Assembly: GCF_052044135.1 (NCBI RefSeq)
Contig: NZ_JBQDYF010000013.1
Span: 32,122-96,121 of the forward strand
Direction: 5' to 3'
Length of the DNA: 64,000 bases
Source: Salinisphaera sp052044135
Lineage (GTDB): Bacteria; Pseudomonadota; Gammaproteobacteria; Nevskiales; Salinisphaeraceae
Shown: positions 52,206 through 60,010 of the stretch, piece after piece
How positions within the stretch are numbered: position 1 is the stretch's first letter
Layout: the number at the start of each line of letters is the position of its first letter
Position numbers and translations under genes: made by a program
The notes under the pieces: model-generated
What the model was told of the DNA's origin: nothing
Databases searched by the model: none
What the model saw: the letters and a program-made list of their open reading frames with translations, nothing else

Positions 52206-54008
52206 TCAGCTCAGGTGATGGGTTTCCTGCAGGCCATAGACCGGGGTCGGAATGCCTTCCATCCGGGCCTTGAGCTGCAGTGCCAGGTAATGGGAATAGT
52301 GGCGCGACTGGGCCAGATTGCCACCGTGGAACCACAGGCCTTCCTGCCGGGTCGGTTTCCACATGTTGCGCTGTTCGCCTTCCCACGGCCCGGGGTCCTT
52401 GGGCGTATCGGAGCCCAGCCCCCAGACCTTGCCGACCTTGTCGGCCACGTCCTGTGAGATCAGATCGGCCGCCCAGCCATTCATCGAACCATAACCGGTG
52501 GCATAGATGACGACATCGGCCGGCAGTTCACGGCCATCCTCGAGCACGACACTGTGCTCGGTCAGTTCCTTCACATCGGCGCCGCTGGCCAGCTTGATCC
52601 GGCCATCGATGATGAGCTGGGACGCGCCGACGTCGATGTAGTAGCCGGACGCTCGCCGCAGATACTTCATGAACAGGCCGGAATCGTCCGGCCCGAAATC
52701 GAGCATGAAGCCGGCGTCTTCCAACTGTCGATAGAACTCGGCGTCTTCCGCGCGGATGGCATCGAAGATCGGCTTCTGGAAGTCGGCCATGATCGCGTAG
52801 GGAATGGAGGCAAACAGCAGATCGGCCTTTTCCGTGGTGATGCCGTTGGCCACGGCCTCCTCGGAATACAGCGGGCCCAGCGCATGCTTCATCAGCGATT
52901 CAGAGCGCGAGATGTGCGTGGATGATCGTTGCACCATCGTCACATCGAGCCCGTGCTCGGCCAGCGCCGCACAGATGTCGTGCGCCGAGTTGTTGGCGCC
53001 GATCACCACCACCTGTTTGCCTTCCATCCCGTCCGGCCCGGGGTGCTCCGAGGAATGCTGCTGGATACCCTGGAAGCGATCCTGGCCCGCGATGGCCGGC
53101 CTGTTCGGCTTGGCCGACATGCCGGTGGCCAGCACCAGCTGCTTCGGCTTCAGGGTGATTTCTTCGCCGTCTTTGTCGACCACGACGGTCCAGGTCTGAG
53201 TCGCTTCGTCGTAGCTGGCGCGCTTGGCCTCAGTCGAACCCCAGAAGTTCAGTTCCATGACCTTGGCGTACATCTCCAACCAGTCGCCGACCTTGTCCTT
53301 GGGCGAGAACACCGGCCAGTTATCGGGGAATTTGATGTACGGCAGATGGTCGTACCACACCGGGTCGTGCAGACACAGCGACTTGTAACGCTTGCGCCAG
53401 GAATCCCCCGGACGTTCGTTCTTCTCGACGATGAGCGCCGGCACGCCGTGCTGGCGCAGGCGTGCGGCGAGCGCAATGCCCCCCTGCCCACCGCCAATGA
53501 TCAGCACATAGGGCTGGGTAGTCACGCCGAGCTCGGCCAGCTCGGCCTCCCGCTCCTCGGCCCAGGTGGGCTCGCCCTGGTGTTCGCCGTGTTTGGCACC
53601 CAAGGGACGCGAATGGCCTTTCGGCTCCTCGTACCCCTTGAGTTCGTGCATCGTCGTGAGCAAGGTCCAAATCAGGCCGTTCTTGAGCCGGATATAGCCG
53701 TAACCACGCGCCACGCCCGTATCGAATTCGATGAAGCCTTCGGTGATGCCGTCGGCATGCGCGGGCTCCTCGTTGTCGTCCACGGTCCAGTCGGCGGGCT
53801 GTACGTCGTCGAGCCGGTTTTCCAGCATGTCGCGAATTTGTGCCTTGCCTTCGACCGTCTTGATGTTCCAGGTGAAGGCAACGAGATCGCGCCAATAGCA
53901 GTCGTCGGCGAAAAGCTCCAGCGCCTCGTCGATATTTCGATTGATAAGCGCCTTGTTGAGCGCCGACAGCACGTTCTGGATCTTGGTGCCTGCGGCAGTG
54001 TCCAGCAT
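52206..54008 (-). CDS. FAD/NADPH monooxygenase with N-terminal SnoaL-like domain
   Basis: 600 residues. Residues 1-125 look like a SnoaL/NTF2-type alpha+beta domain. The FMO core follows: FAD loop IIGGGQGGIALAARL (GGGQGG at 172-177), the FMO-like FQGIQQHSSEHPG (312-324) and a second nucleotide loop VIGANNSAHDICAAL. The fingerprint resembles flavin monooxygenases, including Baeyer-Villiger and YUCCA types, but the usual Trp or Tyr at its end is His. It probably inserts one oxygen into a ketone or keto acid using NADPH. It is 41 bp downstream of the butanediol-dehydrogenase-like gene in the same unit. Confidence 0.82.
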   Translation of the reverse strand: MLDTAAGTKIQNVLSALNKALINRNIDEALELFADDCYWRDLVAFTWNIKTVEGKAQIRDMLENRLDDVQPADWTVDDNEEPAHADGITEGFIEFDTGVARGYGYIRLKNGLIWTLLTTMHELKGYEEPKGHSRPLGAKHGEHQGEPTWAEEREAELAELGVTTQPYVLIIGGGQGGIALAARLRQHGVPALIVEKNERPGDSWRKRYKSLCLHDPVWYDHLPYIKFPDNWPVFSPKDKVGDWLEMYAKVMELNFWGSTEAKRASYDEATQTWTVVVDKDGEEITLKPKQLVLATGMSAKPNRPAIAGQDRFQGIQQHSSEHPGPDGMEGKQVVVIGANNSAHDICAALAEHGLDVTMVQRSSTHISRSESLMKHALGPLYSEEAVANGITTEKADLLFASIPYAIMADFQKPIFDAIRAEDAEFYRQLEDAGFMLDFGPDDSGLFMKYLRRASGYYIDVGASQLIIDGRIKLASGADVKELTEHSVVLEDGRELPADVVIYATGYGSMNGWAADLISQDVADKVGKVWGLGSDTPKDPGPWEGEQRNMWKPTRQEGLWFHGGNLAQSRHYSHYLALQLKARMEGIPTPVYGLQETHHLS

Positions 54009-54049
54009 GGTTTTCTCCTCTGTGTTTCGCTGTTGTCGGAATAATCGGG

Positions 54050-55129
54050 TCAGGCCGCGTTCTCGAGATCAATCAGGATCTTGAGTTCGGTGCCGGCCGG
54101 GTCGAGCAGCGCGTCGAAGCCGTGTGCGACCGCCTCGTCGAGTGGGATACGGCGCGTCACCGCCCGTTCCGACGGGATCTGTCCGCTGGCGATCAGCCGG
54201 CAGACACGCGGCCAGTACCAGGTCGGGTAGCACCACGAGCCGCGTACGTCGATGTCCTTGAACGTCACATCGAACCAGTTGAGCGGGTTTTCGCCCGCAT
54301 GCAGCCCGGTCTGCACGATCGTGCCCTGCTTGCGTACGGCGTCGAGCGCCGACTTCAGCGCGTGCTCGTTGCCGGCGCATTCGATCGCCACATCGCAGCC
54401 GACATGGCCTTCAGTGTGATCGCGTACCACGTCGCCCACCGATTCGCTCCGGGCATTGATGGGGATCACGCCCGGCACGGCTTGCTCGGCCAGCGCCAGT
54501 CGGGTCGGGTTCACGTCCGAGACGAACAGCTGGGTCGCCCCGGCAGCCCGCGCCGCGAGCAGCATCAAAATGCCGATCGGGCCAGAACCGGCCACCAGAA
54601 CACTGCTGCCGGCGGATACTTCGCCCCGATCGCAGGCATAGACCGCGACCGCGGTCGGCTCGACCAGCGCGGCCTGCTCGTCGGTCATGGCCTCGGGAAT
54701 CACCTGCACGTTGTAGTCGTTGACCAGCGCGCCACCCGACATCCCGCCGTAATCCCAGGACAGGCCCACCAGCGCCAAGCGCTCGGACAAATGAAACAAC
54801 CCGCGATCGGCGAAATAATCGCCGGCACGCGGCATGATCAGCGGTTGGATCGAAATCCGATCACCGACCGCGGCGTTGGTCACGCCGTCGCCCACGGCGG
54901 TCACCACCCCACCGAATTCGTGGCCCAGCGTCTGCGGTAGCTGCGCTTTCGAATAGGGATGGGGCGCGGTCGGAATGAAAATGGGCCCGTAGGCGTATTC
55001 ATGCAGATCGGTACCGCAGATGCCGCAGAAGCGGTTGGCGACGACGACCTGACCTGGTGCCGGATCATGCGGGGGCTCGACTTCCTCGAGCCGTAAATCC
55101 CGGGCGGCGTGGAATCGCAGTGCTTTCAT
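54050..55129 (-). CDS. Zinc alcohol dehydrogenase, (R,R)-2,3-butanediol dehydrogenase-like
   Basis: About 359 residues of the medium-chain zinc dehydrogenase family. The zinc-binding region FCGICGTDLHEYAYGPIFIP and GHEFGGVV closely follow bacterial 2,3-butanediol dehydrogenases, and VLVAGSGPIGILMLLAA is the NAD(H) loop. It should oxidise a vicinal diol or secondary alcohol to the ketone. The ATG at 55129 follows GAGGAGATC. It is behind a sigma-54 promoter (55198-55213) and downstream of an AcoR-like activator gene. Confidence 0.86.
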   Translation of the reverse strand: MKALRFHAARDLRLEEVEPPHDPAPGQVVVANRFCGICGTDLHEYAYGPIFIPTAPHPYSKAQLPQTLGHEFGGVVTAVGDGVTNAAVGDRISIQPLIMPRAGDYFADRGLFHLSERLALVGLSWDYGGMSGGALVNDYNVQVIPEAMTDEQAALVEPTAVAVYACDRGEVSAGSSVLVAGSGPIGILMLLAARAAGATQLFVSDVNPTRLALAEQAVPGVIPINARSESVGDVVRDHTEGHVGCDVAIECAGNEHALKSALDAVRKQGTIVQTGLHAGENPLNWFDVTFKDIDVRGSWCYPTWYWPRVCRLIASGQIPSERAVTRRIPLDEAVAHGFDALLDPAGTELKILIDLENAA

Positions 55130-55197
55130 CGATCTCCTCATTCGCAGGGTGGACCGTGTCGCTGACATGGCGCGCAAACGCGCTCTGGAGAAGATAT

Positions 55198-55213
55198 GGC
55201 AAGCGTCGTGCCG
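55198..55213 (-). promoter_or_regulatory. Sigma-54 promoter of the butanediol-dehydrogenase-like gene
   Basis: Reading leftward the sequence is CGGCACG-ACGC-TTGCC, with GG and GC separated by 10 bases, a strong -24/-12 match. The predicted leader before the ATG at 55129 is about 58 bases. Confidence 0.75.
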
Positions 55214-55226
55214 TTAATTCATCACC

Positions 55227-55240
55227 TTGTTTTAAAACAA
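55227..55240. repeat. 14-bp palindrome between activator sites and promoter
   Basis: TTGTTTTAAAACAA is perfectly self-complementary and A/T-rich. It lies between the putative activator sites and the sigma-54 promoter. DNA bending or a binding site is possible. Confidence 0.35.
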
Positions 55241-55276
55241 TTATTCATCAGGGTATGCGGCCACGGTCGCGGCGCG

Positions 55277-55305
55277 TGCCACAGGGTGTTGCCACAGGTG
55301 TGGCA
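55277..55305. promoter_or_regulatory. Candidate activator sites (AcoR-like) upstream of the dehydrogenase
   Basis: TGCCACA-GG-TGTGGCA (55290-55305) is a perfect palindrome, preceded by another TGCCACA half-site (55277-55283). They are about 65-95 bp upstream of the -24 element, in the gap after the activator gene. Confidence 0.6.
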
Positions 55306-55325
55306 GTCGATTGCGGACCGAAAAA

Positions 55326-57200
55326 TCAGTGCGTACGCAGGCGTTTGAGGCGGCGATGAACCGTCGTACGGTCCACGCCGAGCCGGCGTGCGAGTTCCGA
55401 AACATTACCGCCGCACTCGGCCAGCCGGGCTTCCAGGCCGGCACATGCCGACGACACGCCGATCTCGTCGGGCAGGTCGTGCATTTCGATGGTCGGCGGC
55501 TCGCACAGGGCCGCGGCCACCGCCAGTGCGTTACGCAGTTCGCGCACGTTGCCGGGCCAATGATGCGCCGCCAGCCGGCGCCGCGCCGGCCCGGAAAGAC
55601 GATATCGCTCGCCGTGCTCGGCGCCGAGTTCGGCCAGGATCGTATCGGCCAACGTATTGAAATCGCCGCGCTCGCGCAGTGGCGGCAGTTTCAGCACGGC
55701 GGCGTTGAGCCGGTAATACAGATCCTCACGGAAATCGCCGGTCGCCACCCGGTCGGCCAGTGGCGCATGGGTCGCGGAGATCAGATGAATATCGACAGGA
55801 CGCGATTCCAGCGCGCCGACCGGGGTCACGCAGCGTTCGGCCAGCACGCGCAGCAGCCGGCTCTGCAGCGCCAGCGGCATATCGCCGATTTCGTCGAGAA
55901 ACAGCGTGCCGCCGTTGGCGGCGTCGATCAGCCCGCGCTTGCCTCCCTTGGCCGCGCCGGTGAAGGCATTCGGCGCATAGCCGAACAGCTCGGATTCGAT
56001 CAGATGCTCGGGGATCGCCGCGCAGTTCACCGCGACGAACGGGCCCGGGTCGGGGCGCGCGGCATGCACGGCGCGGGCGAACACCTCCTTGCCGGTGCCG
56101 GTTTCGCCCTGGATCAGCACCGGTAGATCACGCCGGGCGAACCGGGCAGCGCGGCGTGCCAGGCGCGTCATCGTCTCATCCGCGCCGGCCAGGCGAGCCA
56201 GCGAGTCCGGCATGTCATCGCGCGGCGCCGGCACGGTGGCACGAAGGGTTTTCGGCGCACGCGTTGCCGGCGGCTCGGCACTGGCGAACAGGCGCGGCTG
56301 GCCGCCGGCGAACAGGAGCCGATCACGGGCCGATTGGCCACGCATGTACTGATCGAGCATCTCGGCATCCAGGTCGAACAGGGTATCGATCGGCTGGCCG
56401 ATCAGTTCCGCGCCACTGTGCTCGGTCAGGCCGATGCGCTGCGACAAGGCGCTGAACGCCGCATGCGTCATGCCGCGGATCTGCCCGCCGCCATCCACGG
56501 CGATGGCGGCTTCCGGATCGCTGTCGATGAAATCGGGCGAACGCGACAGGCGCAGCAGCCAGTGCCCTTCGGCCTGGCTCATCAGGTTGGCCAGTTCCAC
56601 CCGCCGCGCGGTGGCGATCACCAGATGCCGCGCCAGCTGCTGGCTCGACCGTGGTACGGCCGAGCGCAGCTGCGAGATATCCACCACCGCCACCAGTTCG
56701 CCCAGGGTGTCGAATACGGGCGCGGCCGAACAGGTGAGCCCGATATGCGCCGGATCGAAATGATCGTCCCGGTGCACGGTGATCGGCTGACGCGAGACCA
56801 GGCAGGCGCCTACCGCACATGTCCCGCTTCGATCCTCGGCCCAGTCCGCGCCCAGGTACAGGCCGGCATCGCGCAGCGCCGGATCGAGCTTGGGGTTGCG
56901 GTAGTGCGCCACGGACACGCCGCGCGCATCGGACAACAACAGCACGTAGTTGTGCCCCGCCACCTGCTCGTAAAGATGATCCAGCGCAGCGCGGCTTATG
57001 CGGATCAGTTCCTCCGCCTGCTGCTGGTGCTCGCGCAATTCGGAGCCCGGCACGATGTAGGCATTGCCGCGCTGGCTCGGATCGAGTCGATATTCGTGCA
57101 GGCAACGCAGCCAGGAATTGACCACCAGGCCATCCCGGCTGGATGGCTGTCCGGCGGCAACGCGCTCGATTTCCTTCAGATGGGCACTGATCGCCGACAT
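55326..57200 (-). CDS. Sigma-54-dependent activator, AcoR-like
   Basis: 624 residues. A GAF-type sensor (about 55-200, with DRSGTCAVGACLVSRQPITV) is followed by a PAS-like stretch (about 225-300). The AAA+ domain has Walker A GETGTGKE (365-372) and Walker B GTLFLDEIGD (431-440). A Fis-type helix-turn-helix occupies the end (SELARRLGVDRTTVHRRLKR). The sigma-54 contact loop reads NAFTGA (411-416) instead of GAFTGA. Architecture matches AcoR, the activator of acetoin catabolism. It probably activates the adjacent dehydrogenase, and possibly the aldehyde dehydrogenase at 46.5 kb. The signal molecule is inferred. Confidence 0.9.
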   Translation of the reverse strand: MSAISAHLKEIERVAAGQPSSRDGLVVNSWLRCLHEYRLDPSQRGNAYIVPGSELREHQQQAEELIRISRAALDHLYEQVAGHNYVLLLSDARGVSVAHYRNPKLDPALRDAGLYLGADWAEDRSGTCAVGACLVSRQPITVHRDDHFDPAHIGLTCSAAPVFDTLGELVAVVDISQLRSAVPRSSQQLARHLVIATARRVELANLMSQAEGHWLLRLSRSPDFIDSDPEAAIAVDGGGQIRGMTHAAFSALSQRIGLTEHSGAELIGQPIDTLFDLDAEMLDQYMRGQSARDRLLFAGGQPRLFASAEPPATRAPKTLRATVPAPRDDMPDSLARLAGADETMTRLARRAARFARRDLPVLIQGETGTGKEVFARAVHAARPDPGPFVAVNCAAIPEHLIESELFGYAPNAFTGAAKGGKRGLIDAANGGTLFLDEIGDMPLALQSRLLRVLAERCVTPVGALESRPVDIHLISATHAPLADRVATGDFREDLYYRLNAAVLKLPPLRERGDFNTLADTILAELGAEHGERYRLSGPARRRLAAHHWPGNVRELRNALAVAAALCEPPTIEMHDLPDEIGVSSACAGLEARLAECGGNVSELARRLGVDRTTVHRRLKRLRTH

Positions 57201-57249
57201 GGCCTCACCTCCGGCCCGACGATGTCACCGCGCGCGGCGCGCGTGCTAC

Positions 57250-57263
57250 CCGACGTTAGTCGG
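57250..57263. repeat. Short inverted repeat upstream of the thiosulfate transporter gene
   Basis: CCGAC-GTTA-GTCGG is a perfect 5-bp inverted repeat in the 152-bp gap between two divergent genes. It might be an operator; it is too short to be sure. Confidence 0.25.
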
Positions 57264-57352
57264 CCGCCGCCCGGGTACTTTTCACATCGACGGCAAGGCC
57301 CGGTATTGGCAGCGGCGATACAATGATTCCATCACGTGCAATCGATTGGATC

Positions 57353-58591
57353 ATGTCGGATATTCGCAATCCCGAGCGCCCGGCGCGCGCGCTCGAAATA
57401 CCGCCGGCGCCCCGGACGGGCGCGACCGCCATCGCGGGCGGCATCAGTCTCGCGCTGCTCGCCGTGCTGTTTGCCGGCTATGGCTTCGCGCAGGGCGTTC
57501 TTTATGTCGTGGCGCTCGGCCTGGGCGTCGCGCTCTACCATGCGCGCTTCGGCTTCACCTCGGCATTCCGCCAGCTCATGGCCGTCGGCCAGGGGCAGAC
57601 GCTGCGCGCGCATATGCTCATGCTGGCGGTGGCGAGCCTTTTATTCGCGCCGCTGATGGCGCTCGGCACCACCGCCTTCGGCGGCCCGTTGTCGGGTTAT
57701 GTCTTTCCGGTGGGGCTGTCGGTCGCCTTCGGCGGGTTCATCTTCTGCATCGGCATGCAGCTCGGTGGCGCCTGCGCATCGGGCTCGCTGTATACGGTCG
57801 GCTCCGGCCAGACCTCGATCCTGATCACGCTGTTCGGCTTCATCGTCGGCTCGGTCTGGGGTGCCCACGATTTCGGCTTCTGGCTGCAGCCGGACTTCGT
57901 CTGGAAGAAGATTTCGCTGGCCGATACGTCCTGGGGCTATACCGGCGCGGTGATTCTGCAGTTCATCATCATCGGCGCGATCGTGGCCGCGACCTGGCTG
58001 GTCGAGCGCCGGCTGAATCCGCCGCCACGCAAGGGTCCGCCAAGCGAACGGGGGCTTAAGCGCGTACTGCGCGGCGCCTGGCCGCTCTGGGCCGGCGCCC
58101 TCGCGCTCGCCGTGCTCAACGCGGCCACGCTCTGGCTGTCCGGCAAACCGTGGGGCATAACCAGTGCGTTCGCGCTCTGGGGGTCGCAGGCACTGTCGGC
58201 GCTGGGCGTGGATGTCGGCAGCTGGTATTACTGGTCCGGCCCGCATGCCGGCGGCCTGCACACCCCCATTCTGTCCGACCGCACCAGTGTGATGGACATC
58301 GGCATCATCTTCGGTGCGATGGCCGCCTCGGCCTGGGGCGGCACGTTCAGGATCGCCACCGACCTGCCCTGGCGCATCATCGCGGCCCGCCTGATCGGCG
58401 GCGTGCTCATGGGCTACGGCGCCCGGATCGCCTTCGGGTGCAATATTGGCGCCTACTTCGGCGGTATCGCCTCGTTTTCGCTGCACGGCTGGCTTTGGGG
58501 CGCGGTCGGTCTGCTGGGCACCGTGGTCGGCATCAAGTTGCGGCCCGTGTTCGGCATGAGCGTTCCAAAACTGAGCGACAGCAGTTGCTGA
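57353..58591 (+). CDS. YeeE/YedE (TsuA)-family thiosulfate transporter
   Basis: About 412 residues with nine or more helices and two copies of the family signature. One is GMQLGGACASGSLYTVGSGQ, the other FGCNIGAYFGGIASFSLHGW. Each contains a conserved Cys of the type used for relaying thiosulfate in TsuA. Members import thiosulfate or are linked to selenium and sulfur metabolism. The ATG at 57353 is chosen, as 57323 adds ten non-conserved residues. No TusA-like partner gene is adjacent. Confidence 0.85.
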   Translation: MSDIRNPERPARALEIPPAPRTGATAIAGGISLALLAVLFAGYGFAQGVLYVVALGLGVALYHARFGFTSAFRQLMAVGQGQTLRAHMLMLAVASLLFAPLMALGTTAFGGPLSGYVFPVGLSVAFGGFIFCIGMQLGGACASGSLYTVGSGQTSILITLFGFIVGSVWGAHDFGFWLQPDFVWKKISLADTSWGYTGAVILQFIIIGAIVAATWLVERRLNPPPRKGPPSERGLKRVLRGAWPLWAGALALAVLNAATLWLSGKPWGITSAFALWGSQALSALGVDVGSWYYWSGPHAGGLHTPILSDRTSVMDIGIIFGAMAASAWGGTFRIATDLPWRIIAARLIGGVLMGYGARIAFGCNIGAYFGGIASFSLHGWLWGAVGLLGTVVGIKLRPVFGMSVPKLSDSSC

Positions 58592-58756
58592 CAACGGGCG
58601 CCGCGGCCGCCCGGTCGAGCTTCCGGGCGCGTCGGAATCGTTCACGCGGGCCGGTTCTGCAAGGGCTGGCACGCCGGGGACGGGGCCATGGCGTGCTAAC
58701 ATCCAATGCCAAGCTCTGCGACCCCATCGCCCGCTCAACCGCTCGCCCGACACTTC

Positions 58757-59512
58757 ATGAGTACGACCCGTTTGCCTCGCAGCGATTTCAACCTGACCGA
58801 TCGGCTCGTATCCGATATTTTCTCGGGGCGCTACAAGCCGGGCGATTTCATTCCCAAGGAAATGCAGATCTGCGAGCAGTTCAACCTGAGCCGGACGGTG
58901 GTGCGGCGTCATCTTTCCCAGCTTGTGGACGGCGGTATCATCGAGCGGATATCCGGCTATGGATCGCGCGTTCGCGAGTACTCGGAGTGGCACATCCTCG
59001 ATCCGCTCGTCACCGATTGGATGACGCGCTTTGCCGCCCCCAACGAGGAAATTCAACGCGAGGTGCTGTCATTTCGCCTGAGCGTTGAACCCCATGTGGC
59101 CATGGCCGCCACCCGCCAGGCCAACGCCCACGACCTGGTCGCGATCGAGGAAGCCTTCAACGGCATGGCCCGCACGCTCAAGGAAGCCAAGAGCGGCGAA
59201 CGACGACGCCTGGATAGCGAGTCGGACGTGGCCTTTCATGTGGCCATCTTCCGTGCGACGCACAACATCGTCTGGTCTCAGCTGTCGCATATCCTCCGCC
59301 CCTCGATTCACCTCCTCGTGGTCGAGTCGAACGTCAGCGCAAGCGATCCCGAAGACAGTCTCGAGCGTCATCGGCGACTGATGGAAGCGATCCGCATGCG
59401 CAAGGTCGAGGATGCCTTCTACGCCGCCCATGCGATTCTGGAAGGTACGAGCCTCGCCCTGGGCCTCGCGCACACGCGCCCGGAAGTCATTCCAGTCAGG
59501 CCCGGCGACTGA
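58757..59512 (+). CDS. GntR-family (FadR subfamily) regulator of the pentose operon
   Basis: About 251 residues. It has an N-terminal GntR winged helix (LVSDIFSGRYKPGDFIPKEM, then LSRTVVRRHLSQLVDGGIIE) and an all-helical FCD ligand domain with metal-binding His/Asp positions (DVAFHVAIFRATHN and HRRLMEAI). FadR/DgoR-type members sense sugar acids. It is followed by the oxidative pentose operon on the same strand, whose leader contains two ATGT-N3-ACAT sites that suit this family. Confidence 0.88.
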   Translation: MSTTRLPRSDFNLTDRLVSDIFSGRYKPGDFIPKEMQICEQFNLSRTVVRRHLSQLVDGGIIERISGYGSRVREYSEWHILDPLVTDWMTRFAAPNEEIQREVLSFRLSVEPHVAMAATRQANAHDLVAIEEAFNGMARTLKEAKSGERRRLDSESDVAFHVAIFRATHNIVWSQLSHILRPSIHLLVVESNVSASDPEDSLERHRRLMEAIRMRKVEDAFYAAHAILEGTSLALGLAHTRPEVIPVRPGD

Positions 59513-60010
59513 GCGCCGCCTGGCTCGCCACCAACGCGGCGAGTCGACGAAACAGGCCGCTCGAATACGGACGCGCGACGCACGGTAATTGGCAATGCTG
59601 TTGCCACCGCTGCCCGATCACGCCGCGCGCGCCGCAAGTGACAACCCTTTCATGGCTCGTTTCCCCGGGCCGGGCTGGCACACCCGCCGGACGATAAAGC
59701 GCAGGCGGCAACATACGCATGACGACGGCCGGCACCCAACTGCCGACCGCCCGGAATGCGACTGCAAAAAGTGCGACGCATGGCGCTCCCCGGAGCCCCG
59801 TTGCCGATTCACGCAGCGCCGCAACCAGCGGGCTCAGCCATACCCGACCGAGCGGCAACCGCAACGAAGCAAGCGTCGGCGGCGGCCGTATCGAGCCATT
59901 CCGCTGGCTGCGATGCTCGCCACATCAAGCGAGCCCCTGCATTAAAACGAAAGTCTATGTTGAACATATCTCCAACATGTCTGACATTAGTTGCCTGCTA
60001 CAGGAGTTAG
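59513..60010. other. Leader and operator region of the pentose operon
   Basis: This 498-bp gap contains an uninterrupted leftward frame (59496-59864), but it is Arg/Ala-rich with no recognisable family, so I do not call a gene. Two operators lie at 59957-59987, and a ribosome site AGGAG is at 60002-60006. Confidence 0.5.
59957..59987. promoter_or_regulatory. Two tandem GntR-type operators, 20 bp apart
   Basis: ATGTTGAACAT (59957-59967) and ATGTCTGACAT (59977-59987) both fit ATGT-N3-ACAT, matching the GT-N-AC style of FadR-type regulators. Start-to-start distance is exactly 20 bp, two helical turns. They lie just before the dehydratase gene. Confidence 0.65.

Noticed and set aside
57250..57263. 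Riboswitch-like leader before the thiosulfate transporter gene
   Set aside because: Only one 5-bp hairpin is seen, with no conserved riboswitch core.
59496..59864. A 122-codon leftward open frame in the leader of the pentose operon, overlapping the regulator's 3' end
   Set aside because: It is Arg/Ala-rich, has no recognisable domain, signal or ribosome site, and such open frames are common by chance at this G/C content.
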